Assembly: GCA_005884115.1 (NCBI GenBank)
Contig: VAXW01000005.1
Span: 1 to 64,000 of the forward strand
Direction of reading: 5' to 3'
DNA: 64,000 nt
DNA from: Actinomycetota bacterium
Lineage (GTDB): Bacteria; Actinomycetota; Thermoleophilia; Solirubrobacterales; Solirubrobacteraceae
The position numbers and the translations under genes were made by a program. Of the stretch, positions 26,573-35,958 are shown piece after piece (the stretch's first letter is position 1; each line of letters begins with the position of its first letter). The notes under the pieces are model-generated. The model was not told where the DNA came from and searched no databases. It saw only the letters and a list, made by a program, of their open reading frames with translations.

Positions 26573-27886
26573 GTGCCGATTGACTTCATCCCCAGCCCAC
26601 CCTCGAACGGTCTGCATCTCGGACCGCTCTTCATCCACGCCTATGGGCTGGCATACGTCGCGGCGGTGCTCGCCGCGGTCGCGATCGCCTCGCGTCGCTG
26701 GGAGGCGCGCGGAGGCGATCGCGCGCTGGTGCGCGAGGTGGCGCTGTGGGGTTTTCCGGCGGGCATCGTGGGCGGGCGCCTGTATTTCCTGGCGACGAGC
26801 TGGGATCAGGCGCCGCACGCGTGGTGGGGACCGTTTGCCGTGTGGAAGGGTGGCCTTGGGATCTGGGGTGGCGTCGCGGCCGGCACGCTCGCGGGCGTAT
26901 GGATACTGCGCCGCCGGCGCGCCGACATCCCGGCGTTCCTGGACGCCGCCGCGCCGGCGCTGCTGGTGGCGCAGGCGATCGGTCGGCTAGGCAACTACTT
27001 CAATCAGGAGCTGTTCGGTGCTCCCACGACGCTGCCGTGGGGACTCGAAATCAGCGCTGCGCTCTGGCACGAGATCGCAAACGACGTGCTCGGCGGGCGC
27101 CCCGTCGCGGTCACGTACTGCCCGTTGTGCAACTCGGGCGAGGCGTTTGATCGTCGCCTCGCCGGCCGCACCCTGCGCCTGGGTACGACCGGGTTGCTGC
27201 GTAGATCCGACCTCGTGATGTGGGACAGCGCAAGCAAGTCCTGGTGGCAGCAGTTCAATGGCCTGGCCCTCGTGGGACGCTATGCCGGCAAGCGCCTGCG
27301 CATGCTGCCGGCAGAGATGCTCAGCTGGAGCGATTTCAAGCGCCGCTACCCACGGGGCGACGTCCTGGCGCAGGCCACAGGCTACGAACGCCCGTACGGC
27401 AGGACCCCCTACCCAGGCTACGACACCGGCTCCAGGCCCTTCGGCTTCAACGGCGGGCGCATCGACCGTCGCCTGCCGCCGATGGAGCGCGTGCTGGCGG
27501 TCCGTGCGGCAGGGGGCGCGCTCGCGGCCCCGTACTCGCTGCTGCGCCACCAGCCCGTCGTCGAAACATACGTCGGTCGCGTGCCGGCCCTGATCCTCTA
27601 CGAGCAAGGGGTGCTGTCGCCGCTCGACGCAAGCTCCATCGACGAATCCCGGGACGTAGGGACCGCAGTTGCCTATGATCGTCGCCTCGGCCGCCGCACC
27701 CTCTCGTTCGAAGATGTCGCAGGACGCGTGCTAGACCGCCAGACGCACTCGGCGTGGGACACCTCGGGTCTCTCGGTCTCCGGCCCGCTGCGCGGCCACG
27801 AGCTGCGACCGCTCTTGCAGAACTCGCAGTTCTGGTTCGCCCTCGCGGCATTCGACCCAAGCATCCGCATTCTGCGCGCCGGCTAG
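26573..27886 (+). CDS. Chimeric ORF: N-terminal truncated Lgt-like domain fused to DUF3179
   Basis: N-term FIHAYGLAYVAAV...GIWGGVAAGTLAGV...AIGRLGNYFNQELFGAPTTLPWGLEI then LWHEIANDVLGGRPVAVTYCPLCNSGEAFDRRLAG...SWWQQFNGLALVG...DVGTAVAYDRR. Confidence 0.8.
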   Translation: MPIDFIPSPPSNGLHLGPLFIHAYGLAYVAAVLAAVAIASRRWEARGGDRALVREVALWGFPAGIVGGRLYFLATSWDQAPHAWWGPFAVWKGGLGIWGGVAAGTLAGVWILRRRRADIPAFLDAAAPALLVAQAIGRLGNYFNQELFGAPTTLPWGLEISAALWHEIANDVLGGRPVAVTYCPLCNSGEAFDRRLAGRTLRLGTTGLLRRSDLVMWDSASKSWWQQFNGLALVGRYAGKRLRMLPAEMLSWSDFKRRYPRGDVLAQATGYERPYGRTPYPGYDTGSRPFGFNGGRIDRRLPPMERVLAVRAAGGALAAPYSLLRHQPVVETYVGRVPALILYEQGVLSPLDASSIDESRDVGTAVAYDRRLGRRTLSFEDVAGRVLDRQTHSAWDTSGLSVSGPLRGHELRPLLQNSQFWFALAAFDPSIRILRAG

Positions 27887-28052
27887 CTTCCGCCCAGTCC
27901 TATGGCAGCCGAGGTTCCGATCAGCGTCGGCCTGAGCCCACGCGTGCCAGATGAGGCAGACGCTCAGCAGGGGGCGCGTCGCGATCGCTTCTGCTGCTGC
28001 CCAAAGACGGTCGCCTCCCGCGCGACCAAGCCCGCGGCGCGCGCGGGTCCAG

Positions 28053-29348
28053 TTAGGGGTCGCGCGCCTCGGCGAGCATCCGCTCGCCATGCGCCTGCCC
28101 CAGCTCCTCATGGACGTAGCCTTCCCCGCTTCGCAGGTCGAGCGCGACCCATAGTCCGGACGCGGCGGTCACCCCGGCGACGACGGCGATGGCTCCGCCA
28201 AAGCCGAGGGCGTCGGCCACCGCGCCTGCGATGAGGCCGCCCGCGGCGTATCCCATGTCGCGCCAGAAGCGATATACGCCCACCGTCGGTGCTCGCGCGA
28301 TCGGTGCGACGGCGTCGGAGATCGCGGCGATCAGCGTCGGATACACGAGGGCCGTCCCCACGCCGAGCAGTACTGCGGCGGCAGCGGCCACTGCGAGGCG
28401 ACCATCGGACATGGCAAGCATCGCCAGCGCTGCCGCCTGGACCAGCATGCCGGCGACGATCAGCGGCTTGCGCCCGACGCTGTCAGACCAATGCCCGGTG
28501 AAGATCTGCCCGGCGCCCCAGACCGCGGGATAAATGCCGGCGACGGCGCCAACCTCCCCGACGCTCGCGCCGTGCGCTGCCAGAAACAACGGCACCAGCC
28601 CCCACGCGAGGGCGTCGTTTAGGTTGTTGACCAGCCCCGCCTGCGAGCAGGAGCGCAACGCCGGTTGCCGCCACGTAGCGTCGGCAAACGCGGCACGCAG
28701 CCGCGGCGCGACACCCGTATCGCCACCGTGGAATGCCTGCTCGAGCGCGACGTGGCCAGCCGTATCGCACACGAACCGCACCGACAGCGCGAGCGCCGCG
28801 ACCGCGATTGCGGCGCTCGCCGCAACGAGGACACCGCGGGGCGCGAGCGTTGACGCCAGCCAGCCGCTCGCGGAGGCGGCGATTGCGACGCCGCCATAGC
28901 CGGCGGCCTCGTTGAGCCCGAGCGCAAGCCCTCGCCGTCGGGGGCCGACTAGGTCGACCTTCATGACCACGGTCATGGACCAAGTGAGGCCTTGGTTGAC
29001 CCCGAGCAGCGCGTTCGCCACCACCACCCACGACCAGCTCGGCGCCACGCCAACGAGCAGCGGCACTGGTAGAGCGATGACCCATCCGGCGATCAGAAGC
29101 CGGCGACGCCCCAGCCGCTGGGCGAGCGCACCGGCGCCAAGATTGGTAATTGCCTTCGACAACCCGAAGGCGACGATGAACGCCAGCACCGCGGCGTTGG
29201 AGGCAAGGCCGAAGTCCTGGCGCCCGATGAGAGGCAGCGTCGAGCGCTCCAGGCCAACCATCGCACCGACGAACGCATTGATCCCGAGCAGCAGCGAGAA
29301 CTGCGCGAGGTTCTCGCGCAGCCCGAGTGCAATCGAGCGCGAGCTCAC
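28053..29348 (-). CDS. MFS transporter
   Basis: Multiple TM segments, GRRRLLIAG, GHWSDSVGRKPLIVAGM; GTG start overlaps upstream stop. Confidence 0.85.
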   Translation of the reverse strand: MSSRSIALGLRENLAQFSLLLGINAFVGAMVGLERSTLPLIGRQDFGLASNAAVLAFIVAFGLSKAITNLGAGALAQRLGRRRLLIAGWVIALPVPLLVGVAPSWSWVVVANALLGVNQGLTWSMTVVMKVDLVGPRRRGLALGLNEAAGYGGVAIAASASGWLASTLAPRGVLVAASAAIAVAALALSVRFVCDTAGHVALEQAFHGGDTGVAPRLRAAFADATWRQPALRSCSQAGLVNNLNDALAWGLVPLFLAAHGASVGEVGAVAGIYPAVWGAGQIFTGHWSDSVGRKPLIVAGMLVQAAALAMLAMSDGRLAVAAAAAVLLGVGTALVYPTLIAAISDAVAPIARAPTVGVYRFWRDMGYAAGGLIAGAVADALGFGGAIAVVAGVTAASGLWVALDLRSGEGYVHEELGQAHGERMLAEARDP

Positions 29349-30109
29349 CGCAACGCAGCGAGTGGCCGGCCGCTGCGATTGGCCGCGATGATCACATCGC
29401 GCTGCGGCGGGGCCGGGGGGATGTCCTGCACCAACGCCGCGATGAAGGCGTCCTCGGACTCCATGCGGAGCATGGGGTTGTTCCGTCGCTCGAAGCCGAT
29501 GCTCGACGCTGGGTTCGCCGACAGACCACGACCGCATACGGAGCCTGAGTAGTGCGAGGGGTAGAGGAGAAGATGGTCGGGCAGCGCGAGCAGTCGCTCC
29601 GTCACCGAGCGGTAGAGCAGCCGCGCCATCTCCTCGACCGTCCGCTCGGCGTGGGCGTGCAGATCGGGTCGGCCGGCGTCGCCGACCAGCAGCGCATCGC
29701 CGCTCAAGACCAGCCAGGGATCGTCGCCCCGCGTGCGGTCGGTCACCAGGTACGCATGATGGGCGCCGGCGTGGCCGGGCGTGGCGATCGCCTGGATCTC
29801 GGTGTTTCCGAGCTCGACCACCTCGCCGTCGGCGAGAGCGTGATGCTCGAACTCGACTCCGGCACCCTCGGGCAGGTATGCGGCGGCACCGGTTCGCCGC
29901 ACGAGCTCCGGCAAGCCCGAGACGTGGTCGGCCTGCAGATGGGTGTCGAGCACCGCGACGATCGGCATTCCCTGCTGGTCGGCGAGCGAGATGTACTCGT
30001 CGACCAGATCGACGTGCGGATCGACAACCGCGAACTTGCTGTGCGTCTTGCAGCCCAACAGGTAGGAGGCGCATGCGCTCTGGTCATTCAGCAGCTGCCG
30101 GAAGTACAT
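29345..30109 (-). CDS. MBL-fold hydrolase, ETHE1/persulfide-dioxygenase-like
   Basis: LDTHLQADHVSGLPELVRRTGA, TPGHAGAHHAYLV, LSGDALLVGDAGRPDL, LLLYPSHYSGSVCG. Confidence 0.85.
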   Translation of the reverse strand: MYFRQLLNDQSACASYLLGCKTHSKFAVVDPHVDLVDEYISLADQQGMPIVAVLDTHLQADHVSGLPELVRRTGAAAYLPEGAGVEFEHHALADGEVVELGNTEIQAIATPGHAGAHHAYLVTDRTRGDDPWLVLSGDALLVGDAGRPDLHAHAERTVEEMARLLYRSVTERLLALPDHLLLYPSHYSGSVCGRGLSANPASSIGFERRNNPMLRMESEDAFIAALVQDIPPAPPQRDVIIAANRSGRPLAALR

Positions 30110-30137
30110 CGTTGCCTCCTGCGCTCGAAGATTGCGC

Positions 30138-30176
30138 TTGACAAGTTATCAACTGATCTATTGAATATCAAATCAT
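30138..30176 (+). promoter_or_regulatory. AT-rich promoter/operator region between arsR-rhodanese and MBL gene
   Basis: TTGACA at 30138 and two TATCAA direct repeats in an AT-rich island inside very GC-rich DNA. Confidence 0.4.
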
Positions 30177-30843
30177 GCCCAGCAGACCGCGCAGCAAGGA
30201 CGTCCTCTTCCAGGCGATCTCGGTCATGGGCAAGGCATTCGCCAGCCCCGTGCGCCTCGAGCTGCTCGACCTGCTCGCGCAGGCACCACGCACTGTCGAC
30301 GCGCTCGCGCGCACATTGGGGCAGTCGAACGCCAACGTCTCCCAGCATCTGCAGGCCCTGCACGCCGCCGGCATGGTCACGCGCCAGCGCGAGGGAACGA
30401 GCGTCCGCTACGAGATCGCCGGCAGGGAGGCTTTGCGGGTGTGGCTGGCGCTGCGCGAAGCCTCCGTCACCCGGCTTGCCGAGGTGGAGCGAGCTGCGCG
30501 TGACTACCTCGGCGAGGACGTCCAGCGGATCGGGCGCGATGAGCTGCGCCAGCGGCTCGCGCGCGGTGAGGCCGTCCTGATCGACGTTCGTCCGCACGAG
30601 GAGTACGCCGCCGGGCACATCGAGGGCGCTCGCTCGATCCCGCTCCACGAGCTAGACGAACGTCTCGCGGAGCTGCCAGCCGAGCGCGAGATCGTCGCGT
30701 ACTGCCGCGGACCGTTCTGCGCCTTCGCCCACGAGGCGGTGCGCCGGCTGACGAGCGCCGGACGGGCAGCGCGGAGACTTGACGAAGGCTGGCCGGAATG
30801 GCGGCTGGCGGATGAGCCGGCGACCGAGCACATCACGGCCTAG
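30175..30843 (+). CDS. ArsR-family HTH regulator fused to rhodanese domain
   Basis: FASPVRLELLDLLAQAPRTVDALARTLGQSNANVSQHLQALHAAGMV; VLIDVRPHEEYAAGHIEGARSIPLHEL...VAYCRGPFCAFA. Confidence 0.92.
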   Translation: MPSRPRSKDVLFQAISVMGKAFASPVRLELLDLLAQAPRTVDALARTLGQSNANVSQHLQALHAAGMVTRQREGTSVRYEIAGREALRVWLALREASVTRLAEVERAARDYLGEDVQRIGRDELRQRLARGEAVLIDVRPHEEYAAGHIEGARSIPLHELDERLAELPAEREIVAYCRGPFCAFAHEAVRRLTSAGRAARRLDEGWPEWRLADEPATEHITA

Positions 30844-30859
30844 GCGACCAGGGGGAGCC

Positions 30860-31393
30860 ATGCTCGCATTCGACACCACAGCGCGCAAACCATCCGGACG
30901 ACCGAACCCCCGTGCGTGGATGAGCCGCAACCTCACGACACAGGGGTACTGCCTCAGTGACGACGAGCGGCGCCGGCTCTCGCTGCCCCTGCGTTTCTCG
31001 ACCGGGATGTGCCTGCTGCTGGTCATCGCCGCGCTGGTGATGGAGTCGTCCACCATGATCTTCGCGCTATCGGGCGCGGGGCTCATCGCCGGCTTCGCTC
31101 GCCGCCATCCCTTTGATCTCGTATGGAACTACGGCGTTCGCCACCTCACTGACGGAGCCCCCGCGCTGCCGCCCAATCCAGCGCGACGTCGTAACGCGTT
31201 CAAGATCGCGACCGCATGGCTGCTCGCGGTCGGTCTGCTGCTAACGGCGGGTGCGGGTACGGTGGCGCTCGTTCTCGGCGGCCTGCTCGGCGCGGCATGC
31301 GCCACGGTCACCATGACGAACTTCTGTATCCCCTCGGAGCTGTCCGCGTTGTGGGAGCGGCATGTTGAACGCCGCAGGCGCAGCGCGACGTGA
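30860..31393 (+). CDS. DUF4395-domain membrane protein
   Basis: NPRAWMSRNLTTQGYCLSDDERR, TMTNFCIPSELSALWE. Confidence 0.55.
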   Translation: MLAFDTTARKPSGRPNPRAWMSRNLTTQGYCLSDDERRRLSLPLRFSTGMCLLLVIAALVMESSTMIFALSGAGLIAGFARRHPFDLVWNYGVRHLTDGAPALPPNPARRRNAFKIATAWLLAVGLLLTAGAGTVALVLGGLLGAACATVTMTNFCIPSELSALWERHVERRRRSAT

Positions 31394-31441
31394 CAAGACC
31401 AGACAGATGCGCTCGGCGCGACTGATGAAAGGAAGAAATCG

Positions 31442-32248
31442 ATGAATGCGAACAAGGCACTGTGGGAGAAGGGCGACTTCACGCGCATCGCGGAGAGCAT
31501 GCGAGCGAGCGGGGAAGCTCTTGTCAGGGAGCTGGGAGTCACCCCCGGGCTCCGGCTCCTCGACGTCGGCTGTGGCGACGGGACCACCGCGGTTCCGGCA
31601 GCTCAGCTGGGGGCGGAGGTGCTGGGAGTCGACATCGCGAGCAACCTCGTTGCGGCCGGCAACGCGCGGGCGCAGAACCTCGGCCTTGACAACTGCACTT
31701 TCCAGGAGGGCGATGCATCCGATCTGCGCGAGCTCGAGGACGAGCGCTTCGACCTCGTGGTCAGCATCTTCGGCGCGATGTTCGCGCCGCGACCGTTGGA
31801 TGTGGCCAAGGAGCTCGTACGGGTCACTCGACCCGGCGGCCGGATCGTCATGGGCAATTGGATCCCGGGCGATCCGACCCTCGTCGCGCAGATCCTGAGG
31901 ATCAGCTCCTCCTTCTCGCCACCTCCTCCAGAGGGATTCATCAGCCCGATGACATGGGGCGTGGAGGACAATGTGATCGAGCGTTACACGGCAGCCGGAA
32001 TCCCTCCGGAGAAGGTCTCCTTCCACAGGGACACCTACACGTTCAGCTCGCCGGGTTCGCCGTCGGAGCTGCTTGCCCAGTTCAGGACCTACTACGGACC
32101 GACCATGAACGCGTTTGAGGCCGCGGCGGCCGACGGCCGCGAGGCCGACCTCCAAGCCGAGCTGGAGGCCCTGTTCAACGAGCAGAACACGAGCGAGAGC
32201 GCCACGTCCATCCCGGCGACCTTTCTCCGCGTCACGGTTCAGCGGTAG
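31442..32248 (+). CDS. Class I SAM-dependent methyltransferase
   Basis: LRLLDVGCGDGTTAVPAAQLGAEVLGVDIASN; VTRPGGRIVMGNW. Confidence 0.9.
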   Translation: MNANKALWEKGDFTRIAESMRASGEALVRELGVTPGLRLLDVGCGDGTTAVPAAQLGAEVLGVDIASNLVAAGNARAQNLGLDNCTFQEGDASDLRELEDERFDLVVSIFGAMFAPRPLDVAKELVRVTRPGGRIVMGNWIPGDPTLVAQILRISSSFSPPPPEGFISPMTWGVEDNVIERYTAAGIPPEKVSFHRDTYTFSSPGSPSELLAQFRTYYGPTMNAFEAAAADGREADLQAELEALFNEQNTSESATSIPATFLRVTVQR

Positions 32249-32418
32249 GGAAACTCTCCGCGCCGGCCAGCCGCGGTCTATCCCCTCGGCCGCGCGCGGT
32301 CAGAATCGGCGTCTTTCTGGGGCCGGCACCGGTTTGGTAGATGCCGGTCTCAGTGTTTGCGCGAGGACGCGGAAGCACCCACCGCCAGATCTGTGCAGGC
32401 CGCAAGTACGCTCAAGGC

Positions 32419-33117
32419 ATGAGCACCGTCGGGTCGATGACCGCCGTCGAGCCTCCACTCGCGCTCGGTGCGAGCGATGAATGGCAGCGGCTCGCGCGAC
32501 GCGCCCGGCTGCTGGCGAGCGTCTCGCTCGCTTGGCTGTGCTTCGAGGGCACGGCGACCGCGACTGCCGGCTTCCTCGCAGGGTCGATCGCGCTGGTCGG
32601 CAATGGACTCGACGGCGCTATCGAGGGTCTTGCGAGCGTGATCGTCCTGTGGCGTTTCTCCGGGTCGCGGACGCACTCGACCACATCAGAGGCCCGCGCA
32701 CAGAAGTTCGTCGCCGTGAGCTTCTTTCTGCTCGCTCCATACATCGCCGTAGTTGCGGCGCGCGCGCTGGCTGTCGAGCACCACGCGGAGACGACCTGGC
32801 TCGGGATCGGCCTGTCGCTCGCCACGCTCGCCGTCTGCCCGTGGCTCGGACGCGCCAAGCTCCGCCTCGGCGAGCGGCTCGGCTCAGCCGCGACCGCCGG
32901 GGAGGGACGACAGAACCTGATGTGCTCATACCTGGCAGGAGGCGTGCTCGTCGGGCTGCTCGCCAACACCCTCCTTGGCTTTTGGTGGCTTGACCCGGCG
33001 GTCGCCCTCGCGATTGCTGCGCTCGCCGCGCACGAAGGCCGCCGCGCATGGCGCGGCGAGAGCTGCGACTGCGCCTCGTGCCCGGTGCCGGCGCACGAGG
33101 CAAACGCCGGCCCATGA
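32419..33117 (+). CDS. Cation-diffusion-facilitator-like membrane protein
   Basis: SIALVGNGLDGAIEGLASVIVLWRFSG resembles CDF core; C-terminal SCDCASCP. Confidence 0.65.
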   Translation: MSTVGSMTAVEPPLALGASDEWQRLARRARLLASVSLAWLCFEGTATATAGFLAGSIALVGNGLDGAIEGLASVIVLWRFSGSRTHSTTSEARAQKFVAVSFFLLAPYIAVVAARALAVEHHAETTWLGIGLSLATLAVCPWLGRAKLRLGERLGSAATAGEGRQNLMCSYLAGGVLVGLLANTLLGFWWLDPAVALAIAALAAHEGRRAWRGESCDCASCPVPAHEANAGP

Positions 33118-33572
33118 TCCCTCGCTCGTCGCTGGCGCTGCTGCTGGCACCCTGCTGGCTCCTTGCGGGCTGCGGCGCTTCCTCGAGGTCATCGGCAAAC
33201 GCGAGAGCAGCGGTTGCGACAGGCGCATCGTCCTACCCTGCGAGCGAGCTGGCGGGCTCGGACGCCGGCCTCGAGTCGGGGTTGCACGTCCGCGTGCTCT
33301 ACGGGCCCACGTGCCCTGTGCAGCGCATCGGTCAGAGCTGCACGCGGCCCTACCGGGCGAGCATCCGGATCGTGCATGAGCCCGACATGCGGACGCTCAG
33401 GACCGTGCGCTCGTCCTCCGACGGTCGGGTAAGCGTGCGCCTGCGACCTGGGCGTTATCTGCTCAGCCCACAGGCGGGACCCCCGCTCCCGCGAAGCCGG
33501 GCACGGGCGGTCACGGTCTACGCCCACCGCTTCACCAGCGTGACCATCCACTACGACAGCGGCATCCGCTGA
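33114..33572 (+). CDS. Putative lipoprotein
   Basis: Lipobox CWLLAGCGASS; 4-nt overlap with previous gene. Confidence 0.6.
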   Translation: MIPRSSLALLLAPCWLLAGCGASSRSSANARAAVATGASSYPASELAGSDAGLESGLHVRVLYGPTCPVQRIGQSCTRPYRASIRIVHEPDMRTLRTVRSSSDGRVSVRLRPGRYLLSPQAGPPLPRSRARAVTVYAHRFTSVTIHYDSGIR

Positions 33573-33596
33573 GCGCAGCGCGGTCGCCGCGAGCTC

Positions 33597-34517
33597 ATGT
33601 CGACGGCTGTCGGACTGTTGGCGCTGGTCGGAGGGATCGCGCTCGTGGTCCTCGCCGCGGACGTGCTGGTCGACGGTCTGCTCGCCGTCGGGCGCAGGCT
33701 GGGCGTGGCACCCTTCGTGCTCACGGTCGCGCTGTCGGGCTTTGAGACAGAGAATCTCGCAGCAGGCGTCGCGACCAACGCCAAGGGCCTGCCGGGCGCG
33801 GCCGCCGGCACGTTCCTCGGCGGCGTGACGTTCCTCGCGCTGGGCGTGGCTGGTATGGGTGGGCTGATCTCGCCCATGCGGCTCGAGCTGCCGTCCCGCT
33901 TTGCCGCCTGGACCGCGCTCGCGCCGGTCCCGCTGCTGGCGTTCGGCCTCGACGGTCGGATCTCACGCCTTGAGGGCGGCCTGCTCGTGCTGTGGTTCGT
34001 CCTGTCAATGCTGGGCGCGGCACGCGCTGGCCGCAAGCTGCTCGCCGGGGAGGACGATGGAGGGCGGACGCGTCACGCATACGCGCGCCTCGTGGGCGGG
34101 CTTGCTGTGTTGACGGGCGGCGGCTGGCTGCTCGGAGAGGGCCTGCGCACGGTCGTTCGGCACCTCGGCATCTCGCAGACCCTGCTCGGAAACACAGCTC
34201 TGGCCGCCTCGGTGGAGGCCGAGGAGCTCGCCCGCGTCGCAGTGCCCGCGCATCGTGGACGCCCCGAGCTGGCGCTCGGCAACATCGCCGGCACGATCAT
34301 CCACTTCGCGGCTCTGAATGCTGGGGTCATCGCGCTGGTCAAGCCGCTCGTGCTCGACCACGACACCACGCGCTTCTACCTGCCCGTTGCTGCCGCGAGT
34401 CCAGCGGTCTTTGCGAGCCTGCTGCTCGTCCGGCGGCAGCTCGGCCGCGCCGAGGGTGCCGCGCTCATCGCTCTCTACGGCGGGTATCTGGCCGTGGCGA
34501 TTGCCCTGTCGAGATGA
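33597..34517 (+). CDS. Sodium/calcium exchanger (CaCA) family protein
   Basis: GFETENLAAGVATNAKGLPGAAAGTFLGGVTFLALG and VEAEELARVAVPAHRGRPELALGNIAGTIIHFAALNAGV (alpha-repeats). Confidence 0.75.
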   Translation: MSTAVGLLALVGGIALVVLAADVLVDGLLAVGRRLGVAPFVLTVALSGFETENLAAGVATNAKGLPGAAAGTFLGGVTFLALGVAGMGGLISPMRLELPSRFAAWTALAPVPLLAFGLDGRISRLEGGLLVLWFVLSMLGAARAGRKLLAGEDDGGRTRHAYARLVGGLAVLTGGGWLLGEGLRTVVRHLGISQTLLGNTALAASVEAEELARVAVPAHRGRPELALGNIAGTIIHFAALNAGVIALVKPLVLDHDTTRFYLPVAAASPAVFASLLLVRRQLGRAEGAALIALYGGYLAVAIALSR

Positions 34518-34606
34518 ACGTTCCCCTCCGGTCGCCGTCCACGAGGCCGCTGGCGATCCGACGGAGGCGCTAGCGTGAGGACATCGCTGCACGAGCGAGA
34601 CGATCC

Positions 34607-35518
34607 TTGAGCCCGATCGAGCAATTCGAGCCCCACGAGCGCGTCCTGCACGGCCATCGGATGGCCTACCGGCAGGCCGGGAGCGGGCCGGTCATCGTGC
34701 TCGTTCATGGAATCACGGCAGACTCGACGACTTGGGCGCGGGTCATGCCGTACCTCGCACGGCGCTTCACGGTCCTCGCCCCGGACTTGGCTGGTCACGG
34801 CGCGTCCGCGAAGCCCCGTGGCGACTACTCCCTTGGGGCACATGCGAGCTCCTTGCGCGACCTGCTCGCCGCGCTCGGGCACGACCGCGCAACCTTCGTG
34901 GGGCACTCCCTCGGCGGGGGCATCGCGATGCAGCTCTCCTACCAGTTCCCCGAGCTGTGCGAGCGACTCGTGCTCGTTGACAGCGGCGGTCTCGGCCGCG
35001 AGGTCAGCCTGCTGCTCCGCGCGGCGACCCTGCCTGGTTCGGAATATGTGCTCCCGTTTCTCGCGGCAACACGACTGCTCGAGGCGGGCCGATTCAGCGT
35101 CCGCCTGCTCGGCCGTGTGGGACTGCGGCCCGGAACCGACGTCGAAGAGATGGCTCGCGGGCACGCGACCCTGCGCGACCCGGGCGCCCGAGCCGCCTTC
35201 CTGCACACGCTCCGGGCGGTCGTGGAGCCGGGAGGCCAGCGCGTGGACGCGTCAGACCGGCTCTATCTGGCCCGCCGGATCCCGTTCATGGTCCTGTGGG
35301 GCGAGCGGGACACGATCATCCCGCTCTCGCATGGCGTGAGGACCCACGAGCGGTTGCCGGGCAGCAGGCTCGAGGTCTTTGGCAGGTCCGGTCACTTCCC
35401 GCAACTGGATGAGCCGGAGCGCTTCATCGACGTGCTGACGGACTTCATCGACTCGACGGAACCGGCCCGTATCGCCGCCGAGGACTGGCGCGAACTGCTC
35501 GAGGCCAAGCAGAGCTAG
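34607..35518 (+). CDS. Alpha/beta hydrolase
   Basis: VILVHGITADSTTWARV, FVGHSLGGGIAMQL. Confidence 0.92.
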   Translation: MSPIEQFEPHERVLHGHRMAYRQAGSGPVIVLVHGITADSTTWARVMPYLARRFTVLAPDLAGHGASAKPRGDYSLGAHASSLRDLLAALGHDRATFVGHSLGGGIAMQLSYQFPELCERLVLVDSGGLGREVSLLLRAATLPGSEYVLPFLAATRLLEAGRFSVRLLGRVGLRPGTDVEEMARGHATLRDPGARAAFLHTLRAVVEPGGQRVDASDRLYLARRIPFMVLWGERDTIIPLSHGVRTHERLPGSRLEVFGRSGHFPQLDEPERFIDVLTDFIDSTEPARIAAEDWRELLEAKQS

Positions 35519-35607
35519 CAGAGATCGGTTCGCCCGAGACGTCGTTGGCACGGGCTTACGGGACCTGGGTCCCAAGATCGAGACCTCACGACCGGGAAGG
35601 AGGTGTC

Positions 35608-35952
35608 ATGGCCGCCAGCGAACGACGTCGGATCGCGCGCGAGAGCTATCTGGCGTTCGCCGCCGGTGGCCGGAGCTTCTTCGAGGAGCGTCTAGGTGAG
35701 GGCTTCAGCTTCTCCAGTCCGGCCGACCCCCAGCTCGACCGCGACGGCTGGTTTGAGCGCTGCTGGCCGGCTGCCGGACGAGGTCAGGAGTTCGAGTTCG
35801 TGCGGCTCCTGGAGACGGGCGACGAGGTGATCGTCACCTACGAGATCCGCCGACCCGACGGGAGCGGCGCACGCAACACGGAGGTCCTGACGTTCGACGA
35901 TGAGGACATGTTCGTCAGCACCGAGGTCTACTTCGGATGGGAGCTGACGTGA
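35608..35952 (+). CDS. SnoaL/NTF2-like small protein
   Basis: SPADPQLDRDGWFERCWPA...VIVTYEIRRPDGSGARNTEVLTFDDEDMFVSTEVYFGWEL; AAGGAGG SD. Confidence 0.7.
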   Translation: MAASERRRIARESYLAFAAGGRSFFEERLGEGFSFSSPADPQLDRDGWFERCWPAAGRGQEFEFVRLLETGDEVIVTYEIRRPDGSGARNTEVLTFDDEDMFVSTEVYFGWELT

Positions 35953-35958
35953 TCGGGG

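Noticed and set aside
28053-30074. 673-aa single protein on the minus strand
   Set aside because: N-terminal 240 residues are an out-of-frame read of the MBL gene; the MFS protein starts at the GTG at 29348
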